From contig JAZKJV010004148.1 of NCBI GenBank assembly GCA_037367405.1, positions 2,232,501 to 2,296,500 on the forward strand: DNA of 64,000 nucleotides, given 5' to 3'. How positions within the stretch are numbered: position 1 is the stretch's first letter; each line of letters opens with the position of its first letter. Source of the stretch: Ottelia alismoides (Eukaryota > Streptophyta > Magnoliopsida > Alismatales > Hydrocharitaceae). Of this stretch, positions 61,047 to 64,000 are shown piece after piece. Under the pieces are notes generated by a model. That model was not told the origin of the DNA, did no database searches, and worked only from the letters and a program-made list of their open reading frames with translations. A program made the translations under genes and the position numbers.

Positions 61047-62408
61047 TTACCAATTCACTGAGAAAGGTTGTGCATCATCTTTGAGTTCGGCAATAACCAC
61101 ACTTCCATTGGTATGCACATCGATGACAATGTAGGGACCCATCCATTTTGATTCGTGCTTCCCATGAAAAATCTTCAACCGGGCATTGAACAACGACACT
61201 TTCTGCCCAGAGACAAAGGTTTTATTTCTAGTGTGTCTGTCATGCCATCTCTTAACCTTGTCGTTATAGATCACACTATTGTCATGTGCGCGGTTTCAGA
61301 TTTCAATTAGCTCATTCAAATTTAAGTCTCGGCATAATTTCCCAAGGTGACAACTCCAATTAAGCTTTTTCATCGCCCATTCTGATTTGTGAATTAGCTC
61401 TGCGGGTAAATGTCATGGCTTGCCATAGATCATCCTAAAAGGTGAAGTACCGAGCGGAGTCTTGTAGGCTATCCTATAGGCCCACAGAACTTGGTCCAAA
61501 AGTTGAGACCAGTTTTTCCTATCTAGATGAACCAACTTCTGAAGAATACCCTTCACCTCTCTATTAGAAACCTCTGTCGTGCCATTAGATTGTGGGTGAT
61601 ATGGATTGTCTATTCTATGATCAAATTTGTATTCTTTAGCCAATGATCTCATTTCTCTATTCAAAAAGGGGCTACCCCCATCCGAAATCAAGACTTTTGG
61701 TACACCGAACCTTGAAATGATATTATCCTTAATAAATTTACATATAATTTTTCTATCTGTTGTTCGGGTTTGAATAACCTCTACCCATCTTGATAAATAA
61801 TCCATTGCTAACAAGATGTACTCAAATCCCTGGCTACTTGTAAAAGGACCCATAAAATCAATTCCCCATGCGCCGAAAACATCACAGAAAATCATTGGTT
61901 GCAAGGGCATTTCATCTCTATAACCAACAATCCCTCCCATTCTTTGACAAATCGGGCACGACCGTACAAAGTCATTGGCATCTCAAAATAAGTTATGCCA
62001 GTAAAATCCACATTGGAGTACCTTGTGCGCGGTTCTTTTTCCCGAATGGTATCCTCCAGCCTCAAGTGAATGACAGTGTGTGGGGACACTCCGGTATTCC
62101 TCCTGAGGAATACATCTTTGCTAGATGTTATCCGATCCTTTATAGAAAAGGAAAGGATCGTCTCAATGGTATTTTCTTGAATCCGATTTCAATCGGTCAA
62201 TTCTGCTCTTGGTCCAACCTGGGGGAACTTTCTTGTAGACAAGATAGTTCACTAAGTTGGGGTACCATGGGACTGAGTCAATAACACAAGCCAACTCATC
62301 AAGAAAAGTCTCTTTAATTGGTAAAGTATCATAATAATCATTTTGCTCAATTCGGGAAAGGTAATCAGCAACAACATTCTTTATTCCAGATTTATCCTTG
62401 ATCTCCAA
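61047..62408 (-). pseudogene. E4 pol: RNase H end and integrase, broken
   Basis: 62163-62408: end of RNase H (VVADYLSRIEQ). About 61950-62090: the HHCC zinc finger is recognisable in two frames (CHSLEAGGYHSG, then RSCPICQRM), so a frameshift lies in it. 61413-61940: catalytic core with all three acidic residues (WGIDFMGPF, ISDGGSPF, TTEVSNRE). A stop after IYGKP, then a C-terminal segment at 61047-61274 with KWMGPYIV (GPY module). Integrase function is lost through these breaks. Confidence 0.88.
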
Positions 62409-62409
62409 A

Positions 62410-62890
62410 TTAAATTCCTGGATTCATAAGTAACATCTCAAAAGACATGCCTTGGAATCCTTATTTTCCATTAGATATCTAATTGCCATGTGATTAGTAA
62501 AAATCATCACCTTGGAGCCCAATATATATGATCTGAATTTTTCTAGTGTCCAAACTACGTGAGCATTTCCTTTTCAGTTACCGTATAATTTTCTCTGGTC
62601 AAGATCTAAAACATTTCTCATGTAATGAATAGCATAAGGTATCCCATCTCGTCTTTGACCATGCACAACCCTGACAGCAAAATTCGATGCATCAGTAATG
62701 ATCACAAAGGGAAGACACCAACTGAATGATTGTAATATCGATGATTCACATATTTTCTTTTTCAGGAGCTCGAAGGCCTCTAGACACTTGTGATTTACAA
62801 TAAACTCAATGTCTTTTCCTAAGAGCTCAGTCAGTGGACAGATCTTAGAGAAATCAGGAATAAATCTTTGGTAGAATCCAACATGCTTGA
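62410..62890 (-). pseudogene. E4 pol: RNase H, heavily frameshifted
   Basis: RNase H similarity in short pieces: the first catalytic region keeps Asp (ITDASNFAV, about 62680), unlike E1. Several frame changes and stops occur between about 62410 and 62640. It connects RT (right) with integrase (left). Confidence 0.65.
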
Positions 62891-62993
62891 CTTAACGTTG
62901 GTTGGTGGCTCAAGTTCTTGATCACATCCACCTTGGCAGGGTCGACCTTCATTCCCTTTTTGGAGATGATGTGCCCCAGCATGATATCCTCTA

Positions 62994-63953
62994 TCACCAT
63001 AAAGTGACTTTTTCCCAAGAGAGTACCAAATTAACCTCCCTACATCTCTTGAGGACTCGGTCCAAGTGCGCTAAACATGTATAAAATGAATCACCATAGA
63101 CCGAGAAGTCATCCATGAAGACTTCTAGGAAGTCACCCACCATTTTGGCAAAGACGACGATCATGCACCATTGAAATGTGCCTGGGGCATTACAATGCCC
63201 GAATGGCATGCGCTTGAACGCGTAAGTGCCGAAAGGACATGTAAAGGTGGTTTTTTCCTAATCCCCGGGAGCGATGGATACATGATTGTAGCCTGAGTAC
63301 CCATAAAGAAAATAGAAGAATGCTTTCCCTGTATGTCTCTCCAAGATTTGATCAATAAATGGTAGTGGAAAATAATCTTTCTTTGTCACAGCATTCATGT
63401 GCCTGTAATCGACACAGACGCGCCTCGATGTGGGTACTCGGGTCACAATGTCTACCCCCTCCTCGTTGGTGACCATCTAGATTCCCGACTTCTTCAGGAC
63501 AACATGATGGGGGGGCACCCACTTGGAGTCAGAAATGGGGTATATAAACCCTGCTTTGCACCATTTCTCTATCTCTTTCTTAACTACTTCCTAGATATTA
63601 GGATCTAATCTTCTCTGAAATTCACAGTAAGGTCTTGCGTTATCCTCAACATAAATTTTGTGTGAACATAGAGCGTGATTGATTCCCATGAGATCCGACA
63701 TAGTCCAACCAATGGCCTTACGATTTCTCTTAAGAACTTGAAGCAATCTAGATTCTTGGTCTTTGGTTAATGATGAGCTATTGATCACAAGAAATTTCTT
63801 ATTGGGTCCTGCAAGAAATGCATACTTGAGTGTAGGAGGAAGTGGTTTCAGCTCCGACAATTCTGAATCATCGATTAGGTCTGGCTGAATGGCTTTTGAG
63901 TCGAGTTCTGTGTTGGTCGAAGGTGAATCACTCTGTGATGTGCTGGATACCAA
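62994..63953 (-). pseudogene. E4 pol: reverse transcriptase, broken
   Basis: In element order: 63591-63953 (ELKPLPPTLKYAFLAG, GINHALCSHKIYVEDNARPY), a stretch with stops at about 63480-63590, 63258-63476 (RRVCVDYRHMNAVTKKDYFP, FLYGYSGYNH), then 62994-63209 with the catalytic FLEVFMDDFSVYGDS. Same Athila motif as E1. At FLDGY the usual Asp is Tyr (FLYGY), which removes one of the RT catalytic Asp residues. The protease and gag lie beyond the window. Confidence 0.88.
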
Positions 63954-64000
63954 TTTTGATGCAAGGTGAGTCAGATCGCAAAAGTGGTATGATAATTCGG

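Larger units (their letters stand above)
55803..64000 (-). mobile_element. Athila-type retrotransposon E4, partial
   Basis: Minus strand: 3' LTR (55803-59245), PPT, 3' UTR, hairpin array (60569-60922), then decayed pol to the window edge. Gag, leader and 5' LTR would be to the right. Related to E1 in domain order and array architecture but clearly diverged in sequence. Pol has several frameshifts and stops. Confidence 0.9.

Noticed and set aside
1..64000. A novel host defence system, gene cluster or CRISPR-like array
   Set aside because: All coding similarity found belongs to gypsy/Athila gag-pol or plastid rpoC1; repeated units are retroelement parts.

Overview
The window is plant nuclear DNA made almost entirely of nested retrotransposons. 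It shows no intact host gene, rRNA, tRNA or CRISPR array. The plant assignment rests on three things: Athila-type Ty3/gypsy gag and pol genes, tRNA-Asp-like primer-binding sites of the kind Athila elements use, and a fragment of chloroplast rpoC1 with its group II intron. Grasses have lost that intron, so the plant is an angiosperm other than a grass. A non-grass monocot is a weak guess from the rpoC1 residues.

Layout. 1-4842: the 3' tail and 3' LTR of a plus-strand Athila-like element (A). 4950-9744: a decayed minus-strand Athila relic (B) with gag fragment, leader, degraded PBS and LTR. 9745-11855: a reversed copy of an uncharacterised LTR-like family (called C here). 11856-19094: a plus-strand Athila relic (D) with 3' tail, PPT, LTR, leader and broken gag. 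19095-21535 and 50937-55802: a three-unit tandem array of family C with a period of about 3 kb. 21536-50936: a non-autonomous Athila-like element (E2) inserted into C unit 1. 22769-42907: a 20.1 kb Athila element (E1), minus strand, inserted in the 5' LTR of E2. 26501-27344: chloroplast DNA inserted in the 3' LTR of E1. 55803-64000: another minus-strand Athila element (E4) inserted in C unit 3 and running off the window. Two small TIR elements (MITEs) sit inside E2 and E4.

This gives a readable order of events: C array, then E2 (degraded TSD, LTR copies roughly 10% apart in a short stretch counted by eye), then E1 (perfect TSD GGAAC, LTR copies closer), then the plastid insertion. The 3' LTR of E2 preserves the uninterrupted version of the E1 target.

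E1 has gag, protease, reverse transcriptase, RNase H and integrase in the normal Athila order and no env-like ORF. Its pol frame is broken only by three nonsense codons, while gag has frameshifts. The most unusual feature is an array of short hairpins (stem CTATACTTAGG/CCTAAGTATAG, next to C- or G-runs) directly after pol. It recurs in the same order in E1, E2 and E4, and in part in A and D, and its arms copy the polypurine tract. Shared promoter features (paired W-boxes about 205 bp before a TATA box; paired G-boxes further downstream) recur in otherwise diverged LTRs.
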